Position numbers and translations under genes: made by a program. 64,000 bases of DNA from JAUICS01 sp964384335 (GTDB lineage Bacteria > Pseudomonadota > Alphaproteobacteria > Micavibrionales > Micavibrionaceae), in assembly GCA_964384335.1 (NCBI GenBank), contig CAYLKN010000007.1:1-64000 (forward strand), read 5' to 3'. Below the pieces are notes generated by a model. That model was not told where the DNA came from, searched no databases, and saw nothing but the letters and a program-made list of their open reading frames with translations. Below are positions 1 to 8,357 of the stretch, piece by piece (positions within the stretch are counted from its first letter, which is position 1; every line of letters starts with the position of its first letter).

Positions 1-685
1 TAAATTAATATAGTATTGTCCATATGGAGGAAGAGAGAAGCCTCAACCATTTCCGGTGTTTTGGAATAGCACAGGGTTTTGCGATGAAACCGCGCCAGAT
101 AATGCCGTATGCGTGTGTTTTCACTTTCTGCGCGATATGTGATCTTCTTTGACTGACACAAGAGATTGTCTGGAATAACTTTGCGGTAAACTCTCCAGCA
201 ATCTGCAAAAACGGCAAAAAGTCTTGGGTTGTGCTGCGTCAGGCGTCGCCATAAGGCTTTGAGGGGTTTGGCACCACGAGAGCCAATTTCAAAGGCAAGG
301 AGCCGTCCGGTTCGTAAAGATACAGCAGTCCATACCCATAATTTGCGCTGTTTTTTTTGGTATAATGCCAAAGCTCATCCAGAACAACCACATCCATGTC
401 CTGAAGATCAACAGGGTGTGAGAGGATACGATCTTGAGCCTCTTTGCCAAAGTCCCTGATCCAGTTTAAAGCCGTGACGTTACTGACCCCAATCAGCCGT
501 CCGATGCGCCGGAAACCGCACCCTTCCTTATAAAGACGCAAGGCCTCCAGCTTTTTTTCGAAACTGTAGCCTCGCATGTGAGATTGTGTAAACCGGCAAT
601 CGCAAGTCTTGCAACGATAGCGTTGCTTACCCCCGACATAGCCATCTTTGTGGTTTGATGATGAATGACATTTTGGACACTGCAT
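1..685 (-). CDS. IS1-type transposase InsAB', joined by a -1 frameshift
   Basis: The first frame (685 to 239, 148 aa) starts with a zinc ribbon (C3, C6, C25, C28), then a helix-turn-helix around residues 54-78, then the first catalytic acid in VVLDELWHY (D103). It then runs into unrelated sequence. In the -1 frame from the A-tract at 351-358, an InsB-like C-terminus continues without a stop to the window edge: WVWTAV, RTGRLLAFEIG, FADCWRVYRKVIP, then RIRHYLARFHRKTLCYSK. The tract reads A AAA AAC in the zero frame, which is the IS1 slippery heptamer, so programmed -1 frameshifting is likely. Loss of one base from an A9 tract is the alternative. The stop codon is probably just outside the window (TA at its edge). 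Confidence 0.8.
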
Positions 686-745
686 GAAAAATCTCCTTTC
701 CCATACAGAATCTCATATTCACAACCTAATTACTATATTAATTTA
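1..745 (-). mobile_element. IS1-family insertion sequence, left end at or beyond window edge
   Basis: The element is bounded by a perfect 15-bp inverted repeat: positions 1-15 are the reverse complement of 731-745. Between them lies one transposase gene read leftward. The size of about 745 bp agrees with IS1 (768 bp). The outer flank on the left is not in the window, so the target duplication cannot be checked and the repeat may extend further out. On the right the element stops 3 bases before the ATG of the ArsR-type gene at 749. The family assignment rests on the zinc-ribbon plus InsB-type transposase. Confidence 0.85.
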
Positions 746-748
746 GCA

Positions 749-1042
749 ATGCCAGATTTTGAAAATATTTTACTGCTACTGAAATCGATATCGAGTAAAC
801 GCCGGTTCCTTATTATATGCAGCCTCATATCCGGGGAGAAGAGCGTAACAGAACTTCAGGAGTTTCTGAAGCTTGAGCAGTCCGCGTTATCGCAGCATCT
901 TGCAAGACTGAGAAAGGATAATATCGTACAGACACGCCGGCAGGCGCGCACCATCTTCTATTCCATTAAAGATCCGCGAATTCATAAATTATTTGAATTT
1001 TTATGTGATGTTTCGTCTGATAAATCGTTAAAAAAACCCTGA
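749..1042 (+). CDS. ArsR-family winged-helix transcriptional regulator
   Basis: A 97-aa protein from the ATG at 749, with the typical ArsR layout: an N-terminal helix ending in SSKRRFLIICSLISGEKSV, a recognition region LEQSALSQHLARLRKDNIV, and a wing QARTIFYSIKD. No cysteine-based metal site is evident, so the ligand is unknown. An upstream in-frame ATG at 665 lies inside the insertion sequence and is unlikely to be the native start. No Shine-Dalgarno sequence precedes 749, because the IS inverted repeat ends three bases before it. The gene may therefore be poorly expressed or driven from the IS. Its 3' end overlaps the convergent glycosyltransferase gene by 61 bp. Confidence 0.8.
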   Translation: MPDFENILLLLKSISSKRRFLIICSLISGEKSVTELQEFLKLEQSALSQHLARLRKDNIVQTRRQARTIFYSIKDPRIHKLFEFLCDVSSDKSLKKP

Positions 1043-1953
1043 ATAGACTGAAATACTGTTTCGGGATCAATTTCATCAAGATTATCTGCTGACAATTTAA
1101 TAACTCTGGCGCCCAGTGTTCCGTGTCTGACTGTGTCACTGCCGCCTTTACCGGTATAGTAAATTGTAACGGCGGGACATTTCGTGGCCGCAATAATGTG
1201 CATTGGTCCCGTATCGTTTCCGATTGCCACGCTGGCATTTCTGGCGAGGGATACAATATCGTAAAGTGTGGTTTTTTCAGAAAGATTAATGGTATTCTTA
1301 TTTAAGTCCGCAATGGTGTTTGTCACATCCCTGTCCTCCTTACCGCCGATAAGAACGGGGACTATCCCATCTTCATAAAGCCTTTGCGCGATATCTGCAT
1401 AATACGGCGCGGGCCATCTTTTTTGCGGATGTTTCCTTGAAGATCCGGGCACCAGAATGGCATAGGGCGCACCAATTCCGAACTTTTCAACATCACCGTT
1501 CATCCAGTCAAGCGTGTCTGTTGTTACATTGTTTATTCCGGACAGGGAAAGAGTTTGAACATGACCGTCAAAAGCGTGACCTGCGATCCGTTGCGGCGAC
1601 GTATTGCGATGGGAGGCTCCTTTTGCCGTTCCAACCCACTCGGGCTTTGGATCAAAAAGTTTGAAATAAAGATTGGTCCTGTCATTGTTCTGGAGGTCGT
1701 AAACACGATCAAAACGGGAAGATCTGAAAAAACGACGCAAATTCATGATTTCTGAAAACTGATACCATTTTGGCCTTTTATCTTCCCTGACCTCATTAAA
1801 ATAATTGCAGTCAGCAGACATTTTCAGGAACGCAGCGGTTGTAAGCAGGGTAATATAATCGTTTTTATGATGGTCGCGTATGGCACGCATCGGTCCGAGT
1901 GCCTGGATAAAATCACCCAATGCTCCAAGCTTTATAACGAGTATTTTTTTCAT
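982..1953 (-). CDS. Glycosyltransferase family 9 (heptosyltransferase-like)
   Basis: A 323-aa protein of the ADP-heptose:LPS heptosyltransferase type. It has the N-terminal acceptor-side motif GALGDFIQALG (residues 10-20), a mid-protein PGSSRKHPQKRWP segment (about 169-181), and the nucleotide-sugar loop GNDTGPMH (245-252). By family knowledge such enzymes add heptose to the LPS inner core on the cytoplasmic face of the inner membrane; the exact sugar and acceptor cannot be read from the sequence. It lies 21 bp downstream of a GT4 gene on the same strand, consistent with one surface-glycan operon. Its 3' end overlaps the convergent ArsR gene. Confidence 0.88.
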   Translation of the reverse strand: MKKILVIKLGALGDFIQALGPMRAIRDHHKNDYITLLTTAAFLKMSADCNYFNEVREDKRPKWYQFSEIMNLRRFFRSSRFDRVYDLQNNDRTNLYFKLFDPKPEWVGTAKGASHRNTSPQRIAGHAFDGHVQTLSLSGINNVTTDTLDWMNGDVEKFGIGAPYAILVPGSSRKHPQKRWPAPYYADIAQRLYEDGIVPVLIGGKEDRDVTNTIADLNKNTINLSEKTTLYDIVSLARNASVAIGNDTGPMHIIAATKCPAVTIYYTGKGGSDTVRHGTLGARVIKLSADNLDEIDPETVFQSIQGFFNDLSDETSHKNSNNL

Positions 1954-1974
1954 GTTCAGTGCGCGGCCTGACGC

Positions 1975-3264
1975 TCAGGCGGCATGCCTTGTGGCATCAA
2001 GAGTTTTGCTGTTGTTATTCAGGGCCAGTATCCTCGTATTTTCTGTTTTTTTTTCAGTGATTTTTCTTTTTCCGGGCGGCAGAAGTTCATTGTAAACATC
2101 AAAGGTATTTTTAATCATCTGCTCCTTTGAAAAAAAGTCGTTAACGTGTTTCTGAGCCTTTTCGCCGATAAATTCATGCTCCTGTTCGGAAAGCGATAAT
2201 ATACGATCTATGGCCTCCGCCATCTCTTTGGCATTGCCGGGTTCAACAAGAAGTCCGGTTTCTCCGTCAATAACCGTTTCAACCGCGCCGCCGTGATTTG
2301 TTGCAACAACCAGGCGGCCCATGGCCTGTGCCTCTACCGGGACCCGGCCAAATCCTTCCGGCTCGATAGATGCGGAAACGACGACGGTTGCAAGACGGTA
2401 TGCTGCGGTCATATCTCTGCAATGATCGACAATCCAGAGCCTGTCGGAAAGGTTATGCTCTTTAATCAGGGACTCCAGCTCCTCTCTGTATTTTGTGCGG
2501 CCCTGGTCGGAGCCCACTATAATTCCAACGACATCATTTCTCTTTAATTGTGCCATCGCCCTGATAAACACATGGTGCCCTTTCCAGCGCGTCAGCCTGC
2601 CCGGAAGCAAAGCAACAAAGCTGTCTTCCGGGATGCTCCATTTTTGCGAAAGCTGGATAATCCTTTCAGCGGTCACACGGGAGGGATTGTAAATATCCAG
2701 CGGAATGCCGCGTGCAATCGTACGGATTCTTTTTTTATCAATTTTGTAATACCGCAAAAGGTAATTGCGGACATACTGCGATATCGCAATGATACGCTCG
2801 CCTTTTGCCATTACCGAATTGTAGGATTTTTTAAATACCCCTGAAACAGTATATGGGGCGTGGCAAGTCGTCATAAATCGCGCATTTGTTTTCTTACAGG
2901 CGTTGTAACAGCTCCATGCCGGGGCCCGGCTCCGTGCATGGACGATATCGACACCGTAATCCTTTATTATATTTTTAAGGCGTGTTGTATTGCGCAATAT
3001 TGTGAGCGGATTCTTGCTTTTTACCGGAAGATTGATAATTGTACCGCCCGCGCGTTTTGCTTCTGCTTCTCTTTCTCCGCCGCTTGTAACAATAATAGAA
3101 TGGCATCCTGCGGCAATCAGTGCGGCATGAATATCCAGACACCCCTGCTCCGCCCCGCCAACACTCAGTGCCGGAAGTACCTGCATAACAACGGGCGTTT
3201 TTGAAGTATTATACGATGTTTTATGTGTCATGAGTGAACCAGAAATCAATGCAATTGATAGCAT
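1975..3264 (-). CDS. Glycosyltransferase family 4
   Basis: A 429-aa GT-B enzyme. The N-terminal Rossmann domain carries LPALSVGGAEQG (about 30-41). The C-terminal GT4 domain has a PGRLTRWKGHH segment and an EX7E motif in EGFGRVPVEA, followed by NHGGAVETVIDGETGLLVEPG. It transfers a sugar from a nucleotide donor to a lipid-linked or LPS acceptor; the specificity is unknown. The start is uncertain: a second ATG at 3231 (MTHKTSYN) fits the family equally well, and neither start has a clear Shine-Dalgarno sequence. It is cotranscribed with the GT9 gene and divergent from the hydrolase at 3354. Confidence 0.87.
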   Translation of the reverse strand: MLSIALISGSLMTHKTSYNTSKTPVVMQVLPALSVGGAEQGCLDIHAALIAAGCHSIIVTSGGEREAEAKRAGGTIINLPVKSKNPLTILRNTTRLKNIIKDYGVDIVHARSRAPAWSCYNACKKTNARFMTTCHAPYTVSGVFKKSYNSVMAKGERIIAISQYVRNYLLRYYKIDKKRIRTIARGIPLDIYNPSRVTAERIIQLSQKWSIPEDSFVALLPGRLTRWKGHHVFIRAMAQLKRNDVVGIIVGSDQGRTKYREELESLIKEHNLSDRLWIVDHCRDMTAAYRLATVVVSASIEPEGFGRVPVEAQAMGRLVVATNHGGAVETVIDGETGLLVEPGNAKEMAEAIDRILSLSEQEHEFIGEKAQKHVNDFFSKEQMIKNTFDVYNELLPPGKRKITEKKTENTRILALNNNSKTLDATRHAA

Positions 3265-3353
3265 TAAAATAAAAAATCTGCACAGAAAAAATTTGTTTTT
3301 CTTCAGGCTTGTCCCCGTTAATATAAAACTGAATAAACGCCAGCCAATGAATC

Positions 3354-4172
3354 ATGCCGCAATACCTGAAAAGAGATGAGAGACCGGCCCTTGCCTATGC
3401 GTATTATGAGGGCAGACCGGACAACGGCCCTTGTATCCTGTTTATGCCCGGGTTTCGCTCCGATATGGAAGGGACCAAAGCCCTTTATCTTGATTCCAGA
3501 TGCAGAGAGAGGCAGCAGAGTTTTATAAGATTCGACTATCGCGGCCACGGCCGTTCGGAAAGCCGTTTTGAAGACGGTACAATCGGATTATGGCTTCAGG
3601 ATTCGCTTGATATCATTGATAACGTTTGTAAGGACAAGGATATCGTTGTGGCAGGCTCATCAATGGGGGGCTGGCTGGCTTTGCTTGCCGCCATTGAACG
3701 GCCGGACAGAATCTCAGGCGTTCTTGGTATTGCGGCCGCACCGGATTTTACCCGTGAGATCTTTAACGACCATATGAATGCATCGCAGCGTCAGGAAATG
3801 AAAGAGAAAGGACATATCGATTTACCGAATGCCTACAGCGACGAGCCGTACCGCATTACACTGGCCCTGATCGAGGACGGAGAAAAATACTGCCTTCTTG
3901 ATAAATCAATTCCGCTGAAAGTACCGGTCACCCTTGTTCAGGGAATGCGGGACGAAGATGTGCCATGGACGAAAGCCTTCCGGATTGACAAGTGCCTAAA
4001 AGACGTTGAAACAAAAATTATCCTTATCGACGATGCGGATCACAGGCTGTCCGGCACGGAAGACCTTGAGATTATCGACAGGGAGCTAAGAGTCCTGACA
4101 CATGGTGCCGGGCAAAACAGCGATGAAAATCCCTATCAGAAAAGTTTTCTTGTCGTACGGCAGAATACTTGA
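3354..4172 (+). CDS. Alpha/beta hydrolase
   Basis: A 272-aa alpha/beta-hydrolase fold protein. It has an oxyanion-hole segment MPGF (31-34), a DYRGHGRS strand-turn (61-68), and a nucleophile elbow GSSMGG with Ser103. The acid is probably in GMRDEDVPW (about D200) and the histidine in DDADHRLSG (H230), giving a complete catalytic triad. There is no signal peptide, so it should be cytoplasmic. The layout resembles small serine hydrolases of the YqiA/ABHD10 type, which act on esters or thioesters, but the substrate cannot be deduced. It is divergent from the glycosyltransferases and followed by 361 bases without a coding gene. Confidence 0.85.
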   Translation: MPQYLKRDERPALAYAYYEGRPDNGPCILFMPGFRSDMEGTKALYLDSRCRERQQSFIRFDYRGHGRSESRFEDGTIGLWLQDSLDIIDNVCKDKDIVVAGSSMGGWLALLAAIERPDRISGVLGIAAAPDFTREIFNDHMNASQRQEMKEKGHIDLPNAYSDEPYRITLALIEDGEKYCLLDKSIPLKVPVTLVQGMRDEDVPWTKAFRIDKCLKDVETKIILIDDADHRLSGTEDLEIIDRELRVLTHGAGQNSDENPYQKSFLVVRQNT

Positions 4173-4179
4173 GGCACAT

Positions 4180-4229
4180 AAAAAAACCGCCTCTGCAAAA
4201 TAGAAGCGGCCAAGTTGTGTGGGAATAGT
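4180..4229 (-). repeat. Copy A of a duplicated hairpin unit (minus-strand terminator-like)
   Basis: Read on the minus strand, this unit ends in an 8-bp stem (arms at 4187-4194 and 4202-4209) followed by seven U. The stem is fully paired as RNA only on the minus strand, where the odd pair is a G-U wobble; on the plus strand it is a C-A mismatch. The hairpin and the following agaagcggccaagttgtgtg segment recur in copy B about 216 bp away. I could not find a convincing promoter just upstream on the minus strand, so this could be a terminator relic rather than an RNA gene. Confidence 0.6.
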
Positions 4230-4336
4230 AACACCTTTATTACACCGCCATTTGCGATCTACCCTTCTAAATTAAAGTGCAATTCTTTATTTTTTGTTAA
4301 TAAAACGGCAAAAGGCGCCATGTCTTTTCCAATAAA

Positions 4337-4374
4337 GCGGATGCGCAGGTATTTAATTATTCCTGTTCATCCGC
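4337..4374. repeat. Inverted repeat (hairpin) between the two terminator-like units
   Basis: The arms gcggatg (4337-4343) and catccgc (4368-4374) are perfect complements. An inner cagg/cctg pair sits either side of an AT-only loop. No U-run follows on either strand, so it is not an obvious intrinsic terminator. It could be part of an RNA structure or a protein-binding palindrome. Confidence 0.5.
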
Positions 4375-4393
4375 CCTGCCTTCCGGGCTGATT

Positions 4394-4468
4394 AAAAAAA
4401 AGCCGCCTCTGCAAAACAGAAGCGGCCAAGTTGTGTGTGGGATTTGAAACTAAAAAAATCTAAACCTG
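4394..4468 (-). ncRNA. Candidate small RNA (copy B), about 75 nt
   Basis: On the minus strand a sigma70-like promoter (TTGACA, 17-nt spacer, TTTTAT) lies at 4475-4503. About 70 nt further on is a strong intrinsic terminator: 10-bp stem (4402-4411 with 4417-4426), UUUUG loop and eight U. No ORF of useful size lies between them. The 3' part is shared with copy A at 4180-4229, including the stretch that reads cacacaacttggccgcttct on the minus strand. A short structured transcript is the simplest reading. The alternative is that the hairpin only terminates the acyltransferase gene ending at 4534. Ends are approximate. Confidence 0.42.
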
Positions 4469-4474
4469 TAAAGC

Positions 4475-4503
4475 ATAAAACCATTTAATGGGAGTTATGT
4501 CAA
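4475..4503 (-). promoter_or_regulatory. Sigma70-like promoter of the candidate small RNA
   Basis: On the minus strand a perfect -35 TTGACA (4498-4503) is followed by a 17-nt spacer and a -10 TTTTAT (4475-4480, 4 of 6 consensus matches). It lies downstream of the stop codon of the acyltransferase gene and points at the hairpin at 4394-4426, not at a protein gene. Confidence 0.45.
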
Positions 4504-4533
4504 TAAAAAAATTAGCGGTATCGATAATTTTCT

Positions 4534-5280
4534 TTACAAAGGTGTAGGTGCCTGATTTGGAGTTGGATTTAATTTTAAGATCGCCAGTTCTTTCAAAAGA
4601 AATTTTCTCCAGCTGTGTATATCATCATTAAATTTTGAACGTATTATCTTCTCAAGATTATCTGCAAAGTATTGATCTGAAATCCAGAAATGATGATACA
4701 TTTCCCACTCATGAGTATCAGGCTTGTGGTCTTTAGATAAAAAAAGTTTCCTTGAGGGCACAATCAATCCCGATGACATTTGGAATTTATTTCCCTCTAT
4801 TGGCCATCCTGCAAAAGAACAAACAAAAGGGTATAAGTCATAGAATAGTTGGGACCAGTTTAAATCTTCACTTGCCCCGGATGTTCCCCTTCCTTTGGTG
4901 TGACTGATTACAAGATGACTACGTGAAATTTCGGATAATTGAATTTCTCTTAATTTACGATGTATTCCCCTGCCACGATAGTTTTTATGTGTCCAGCTTG
5001 ATCCTATTTCCCATAGCTCAACTTCTGGATCTAGATATAAACGCGCTTTTATAACATCTGTGAATTTTCGAAATATTGAAACAGTAGCAATGATAAGTCC
5101 TTGATCATCGACAACTACTTGCATATGACCTTTAGAAAGCCTCTCCTTAAATACTTCCAGTTCATATCCAAAAAGGCCATCCTCGATCTCTAATGCCTTT
5201 TCAAATTCTTTCCAGCAAAGAACGTGATCACCTAAAACTTCGTAAAGGTCATCATTGTCATTTATTCTGTAAATTCCCAT
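4534..5280 (-). CDS. GNAT-fold N-acyltransferase
   Basis: A 248-aa protein with the acetyl-CoA binding motif A of the GNAT superfamily in YRGRGIHRKL (101-110), preceded by the beta-strand ELWEIGSSW and an N-terminal half typical of the fold. The C-terminal 100 residues (about 145-248) match no motif I know. The substrate is unknown: small molecule, peptide or acyl amino acid are all possible. It is divergent from an XRE regulator 94-105 bp away, so the pair probably forms a regulated unit. Both genes look more AT-rich than their neighbours, which hints at horizontal acquisition. Confidence 0.72.
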   Translation of the reverse strand: MGIYRINDNDDLYEVLGDHVLCWKEFEKALEIEDGLFGYELEVFKERLSKGHMQVVVDDQGLIIATVSIFRKFTDVIKARLYLDPEVELWEIGSSWTHKNYRGRGIHRKLREIQLSEISRSHLVISHTKGRGTSGASEDLNWSQLFYDLYPFVCSFAGWPIEGNKFQMSSGLIVPSRKLFLSKDHKPDTHEWEMYHHFWISDQYFADNLEKIIRSKFNDDIHSWRKFLLKELAILKLNPTPNQAPTPL

Positions 5281-5374
5281 TCTGAATGGATAGCACTGAA
5301 AAATTTGAGCGCAAGAAAATTATCGACTTCGGAAGCAATTTTCTTACTGATAAAATAATTGTATGATAGTGCAC

Positions 5375-6013
5375 ATGTATATAACGCGTGCTCAAATCAA
5401 AGCCGCAACGGCCCTTTTGGAACTAAGCCAATCAAAATTATGCGAAAAGGTTGGGATAAGCGTCGGTCGTATGTCCCCTTACTGGTCTGGTGCTGGAAAT
5501 CTGTCAGCTGATAATATGAACAAAATAGTAAAATTTTTACAGTCTCAAGGCATTGAATTCATAGGTGAAGAGGGGATTAGGAAGGTAAAAAAACACGTTA
5601 CTGAACACACAGGACGAATTGGCTTCAGAAATATTGTCGATGAGGTTTATGAAACTGCGCGTGATTTTGGAGATGATATCTGCATTATGCATGTTGGTGC
5701 AGGACGTTTTAAGGACTGGCTAGGAGACGATTGGTGGGAAATGCATGCCGAGCGAATGACAAAAATCAAAGATAATTTCCGTTTAAGGGTACTTCACGCT
5801 GAAAATGATACTAACAGAAAGATCGCAAGAAATTTTGGAGAATATAAATGTTTGCCGGAAAACAAAATGACAGATCGTTCAATTTACGTTTACAGCTCTA
5901 AAGTTTGTCTGATTTATAAAGAGGATCCGATAAAACTGAGGTTAATAGATGATAGAGATTTCTCAATGCTTTTAAGAAATCTGTTTGATATAGCGTGGGA
6001 CATTGCAAAGTAA
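5375..6013 (+). CDS. XRE-type regulator with a C-terminal sensor-like domain
   Basis: A 212-aa protein. Residues 1-60 form a Cro/C1-type helix-turn-helix (TRAQIKAATALLELSQSKL, EKVGISVG). The rest (about 75-212) is a separate alpha/beta region ending in LLRNLFDIAWDIAK, which resembles the PLD-like effector domain that closes TrmB-type regulators; that is a resemblance only. The start at 5375 was chosen over the ATG at 5363 because XRE proteins of this sort begin a few residues before the first helix; neither has a Shine-Dalgarno sequence. The divergent GNAT gene is its most likely target. Confidence 0.7.
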   Translation: MYITRAQIKAATALLELSQSKLCEKVGISVGRMSPYWSGAGNLSADNMNKIVKFLQSQGIEFIGEEGIRKVKKHVTEHTGRIGFRNIVDEVYETARDFGDDICIMHVGAGRFKDWLGDDWWEMHAERMTKIKDNFRLRVLHAENDTNRKIARNFGEYKCLPENKMTDRSIYVYSSKVCLIYKEDPIKLRLIDDRDFSMLLRNLFDIAWDIAK

Positions 6014-6040
6014 TACCTTTGTGGTTCTTACGGCCGGGGA

Positions 6041-8302
6041 CTAACGCCTTTTAATGCCGCTTCTTTTTACTCCCGATTTATGCGATTTCGCGCTTTTCTT
6101 TTTAAGATGGCTTTTTGTTTCCTTTGTTCTTTTTTTGTACCCCGTATTCCGCGCCTTTAGTTCAAAGCCTGGAATATCGGCCCCGTCTTCCGCGTTCATT
6201 AATTCGAAAATTGTTCCGGCGGTAAGGGGATCGGCCTCTATCACCCGCACTGTTACCGGTGCGCCAAGGCGATATACGATACCGCTGCGCTGGCCGGCCA
6301 GCGCATGATTTTTCTCGTCATGGCGGAAAAAATCCTCCTTCAGGTTCCTTATCGGGACGAATCCGTCTGCACCGGTTTCATCGAGTGATATGAACAGGCC
6401 GAACCGAGTAACCCCGGAAATCCGCCCGCAGAATTCCGCACCGATCCTTTCTGACAGATATTGCGCGGTAAAACGATCGACGGCATTTCTTTCCGCCTCT
6501 ATCGACGTGCGTTCTGTTGCCGAGATATGCTCAGCCGTCTCGTCAAGGCGGGCGGCTTCCTCCTCGGTAAGGCCGTCCGGACCCAGTCCGAAAGTTTTGA
6601 TAAGGCTTCTGTGTACCGCCAGATCGGCGTAACGCCGTATGGGGGATGTAAAATGCGCGTATTGGGTCAGTGCAAGCCCGAAGTGACCGATATTCTCGGT
6701 CGTATAAACGGCCTGGGACTGCGAGCGCAGAATTGCTTCATGTATCAGATGTTTATAAGGATGTTCGTCGGCCTTACTCAAAATCGTGTTCAGATCCCCG
6801 GGCCGTGTGACCTGACCGCGGGGGAGGGAAAGTTTAAAACCCTGGAGGAAATCACGTGCGCGCTCAAGCTTTTCAAAGTCCGGACTGTCATGCACACGAT
6901 AAATGCAGGGTGCATCCTGTTTTGTGAGCGCACTGGCTGCCGCCACATTGGCCAGAATCATGAATTCCTCGACAAGCCTGTGACTGTCCAGACGGGTTCG
7001 TTTTCTTATCCCCGTCATAACGCCGTTGCCGTCGATCAAAACCTGTTTTTCAGGAATTTCAAGATCAAGCGTTCCGCGTCGTTGCCGCGCCTTGTCCAGA
7101 ATTGTGAAGGCGTCGTATAAAGGATCGATTACATTCTTTTTCAAAGGTTTGGTCGTGTCATCAAGAATATTATCCCTTGCGGCCTGGACCTGTTCATATA
7201 CAAGGCGGGCTTGAGACCGTATCAGGGCACGCACAAACTTGTATTTTTTCAGATTTCCCTGATTGTCGATCCAGAGATGGGCGGCAATGCTTGCCCGGTC
7301 TTCGTCCGGTCTCAGGGAACACATGTCGTTGGACAGTTTTTCGGGCAACATGGGAACAACCCGGTCGGGAAAATATGTTGAATTGCCCCGGTGCCAGGCT
7401 TCCTTGTCAAGGGCGCTGCCGGGCCTGACGTAATACGCAACATCGGCAATGGCGACGATGATATGAAAGCCGTCATCCGCGGGTTCCGCAAATACCGCAT
7501 CGTCGAAGTCTCTGGCGTCCTCTCCGTCTATTGTAACCAGTGGAACACTGCGCAGGTCCTGTCTGTCCTTAAGGGGCGGGGTTTTGAGATTCCGTGTTTC
7601 TTTTATTGCAGGTTCGCCAAACTCCTCCCGCAATCCGGCTTCATGCAAGGCGATCATACTTATTGCTTTTGGATTGTCATAGGTTCCTATGATATCGATA
7701 ATACGGACCTTCTTACGTCTGAGCCCTCGTAAAGGCTGGATTTCGGCAAGGGCGAGATCATTATGGACGGCTCCGTTCAGATCACCTTGCGCCAACTCGA
7801 AATCATACTTCGTCCGCTTTGAGATAGGCTTGAACCTGAATTCGTGCCGGGCTTTCTGAACAATACCCAGAACCTTGTTCTGGGGCTGGTCAAGCCGTCT
7901 GATGACTTTCGCCTCGTAAGTGTTTTTATCCACCCGGTGAAGCCTTGCAAGAACACGGTCATTTGTCTTGAGATGGGGAAAGGCTTTTTTATCAGGCACA
8001 AAAAGAATTACCGGCTCCTCTTCACCGTTTCGGACGTAATCCGTTGCTTTGCCAAGGATTTCGCCATCAGAACTGATTTCCGTGACTTCGACCACTCCAA
8101 CATTCGGCAGCGCCTTGGGAACCGTATATTTCCCGCCTTTGTATTTTATGATTTTACCTGATGCTTCTAGATCTTTCAGCTTCTCTTTAAGTGCGATCCT
8201 CTCATCGCCTTTTATACTGAAAGCATTCGCCAACTCTCTTTTGGTACATGGTTCACCGCTTTCCGCCAGGTACGATAAAATCTTTTCATCAGATGGCGAC
8301 AT
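6041..8302 (-). CDS. rnr: Ribonuclease R
   Basis: A 753-aa 3'-5' exoribonuclease of the RNB family. It has an N-terminal winged helix (1-60), cold-shock-type OB regions (about 65-230), the catalytic aspartate cluster in DGEDARDFDDA (259-269), the RNB core with TSPIRRYADL, an S1 domain (CGRISGVTRFGLF), and a lysine/arginine-rich tail (last 35 residues) as in E. coli RNase R. It degrades structured RNA in the cytoplasm and takes part in mRNA, rRNA and tRNA quality control. The length is normal. It is followed on the same strand by no obvious partner; trxA lies upstream with a 55-bp gap. Confidence 0.95.
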   Translation of the reverse strand: MSPSDEKILSYLAESGEPCTKRELANAFSIKGDERIALKEKLKDLEASGKIIKYKGGKYTVPKALPNVGVVEVTEISSDGEILGKATDYVRNGEEEPVILFVPDKKAFPHLKTNDRVLARLHRVDKNTYEAKVIRRLDQPQNKVLGIVQKARHEFRFKPISKRTKYDFELAQGDLNGAVHNDLALAEIQPLRGLRRKKVRIIDIIGTYDNPKAISMIALHEAGLREEFGEPAIKETRNLKTPPLKDRQDLRSVPLVTIDGEDARDFDDAVFAEPADDGFHIIVAIADVAYYVRPGSALDKEAWHRGNSTYFPDRVVPMLPEKLSNDMCSLRPDEDRASIAAHLWIDNQGNLKKYKFVRALIRSQARLVYEQVQAARDNILDDTTKPLKKNVIDPLYDAFTILDKARQRRGTLDLEIPEKQVLIDGNGVMTGIRKRTRLDSHRLVEEFMILANVAAASALTKQDAPCIYRVHDSPDFEKLERARDFLQGFKLSLPRGQVTRPGDLNTILSKADEHPYKHLIHEAILRSQSQAVYTTENIGHFGLALTQYAHFTSPIRRYADLAVHRSLIKTFGLGPDGLTEEEAARLDETAEHISATERTSIEAERNAVDRFTAQYLSERIGAEFCGRISGVTRFGLFISLDETGADGFVPIRNLKEDFFRHDEKNHALAGQRSGIVYRLGAPVTVRVIEADPLTAGTIFELMNAEDGADIPGFELKARNTGYKKRTKETKSHLKKKSAKSHKSGVKRSGIKRR

Positions 8303-8357
8303 TATAAAGTGGCCATAGCGGGGGCGGGGGAAAAAGAATATATATCAGACACAGGAT

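Noticed and set aside
6461..7120. 219-aa open frame antisense to rnr
   Set aside because: It is a shadow of the conserved RNase R frame with no family features.
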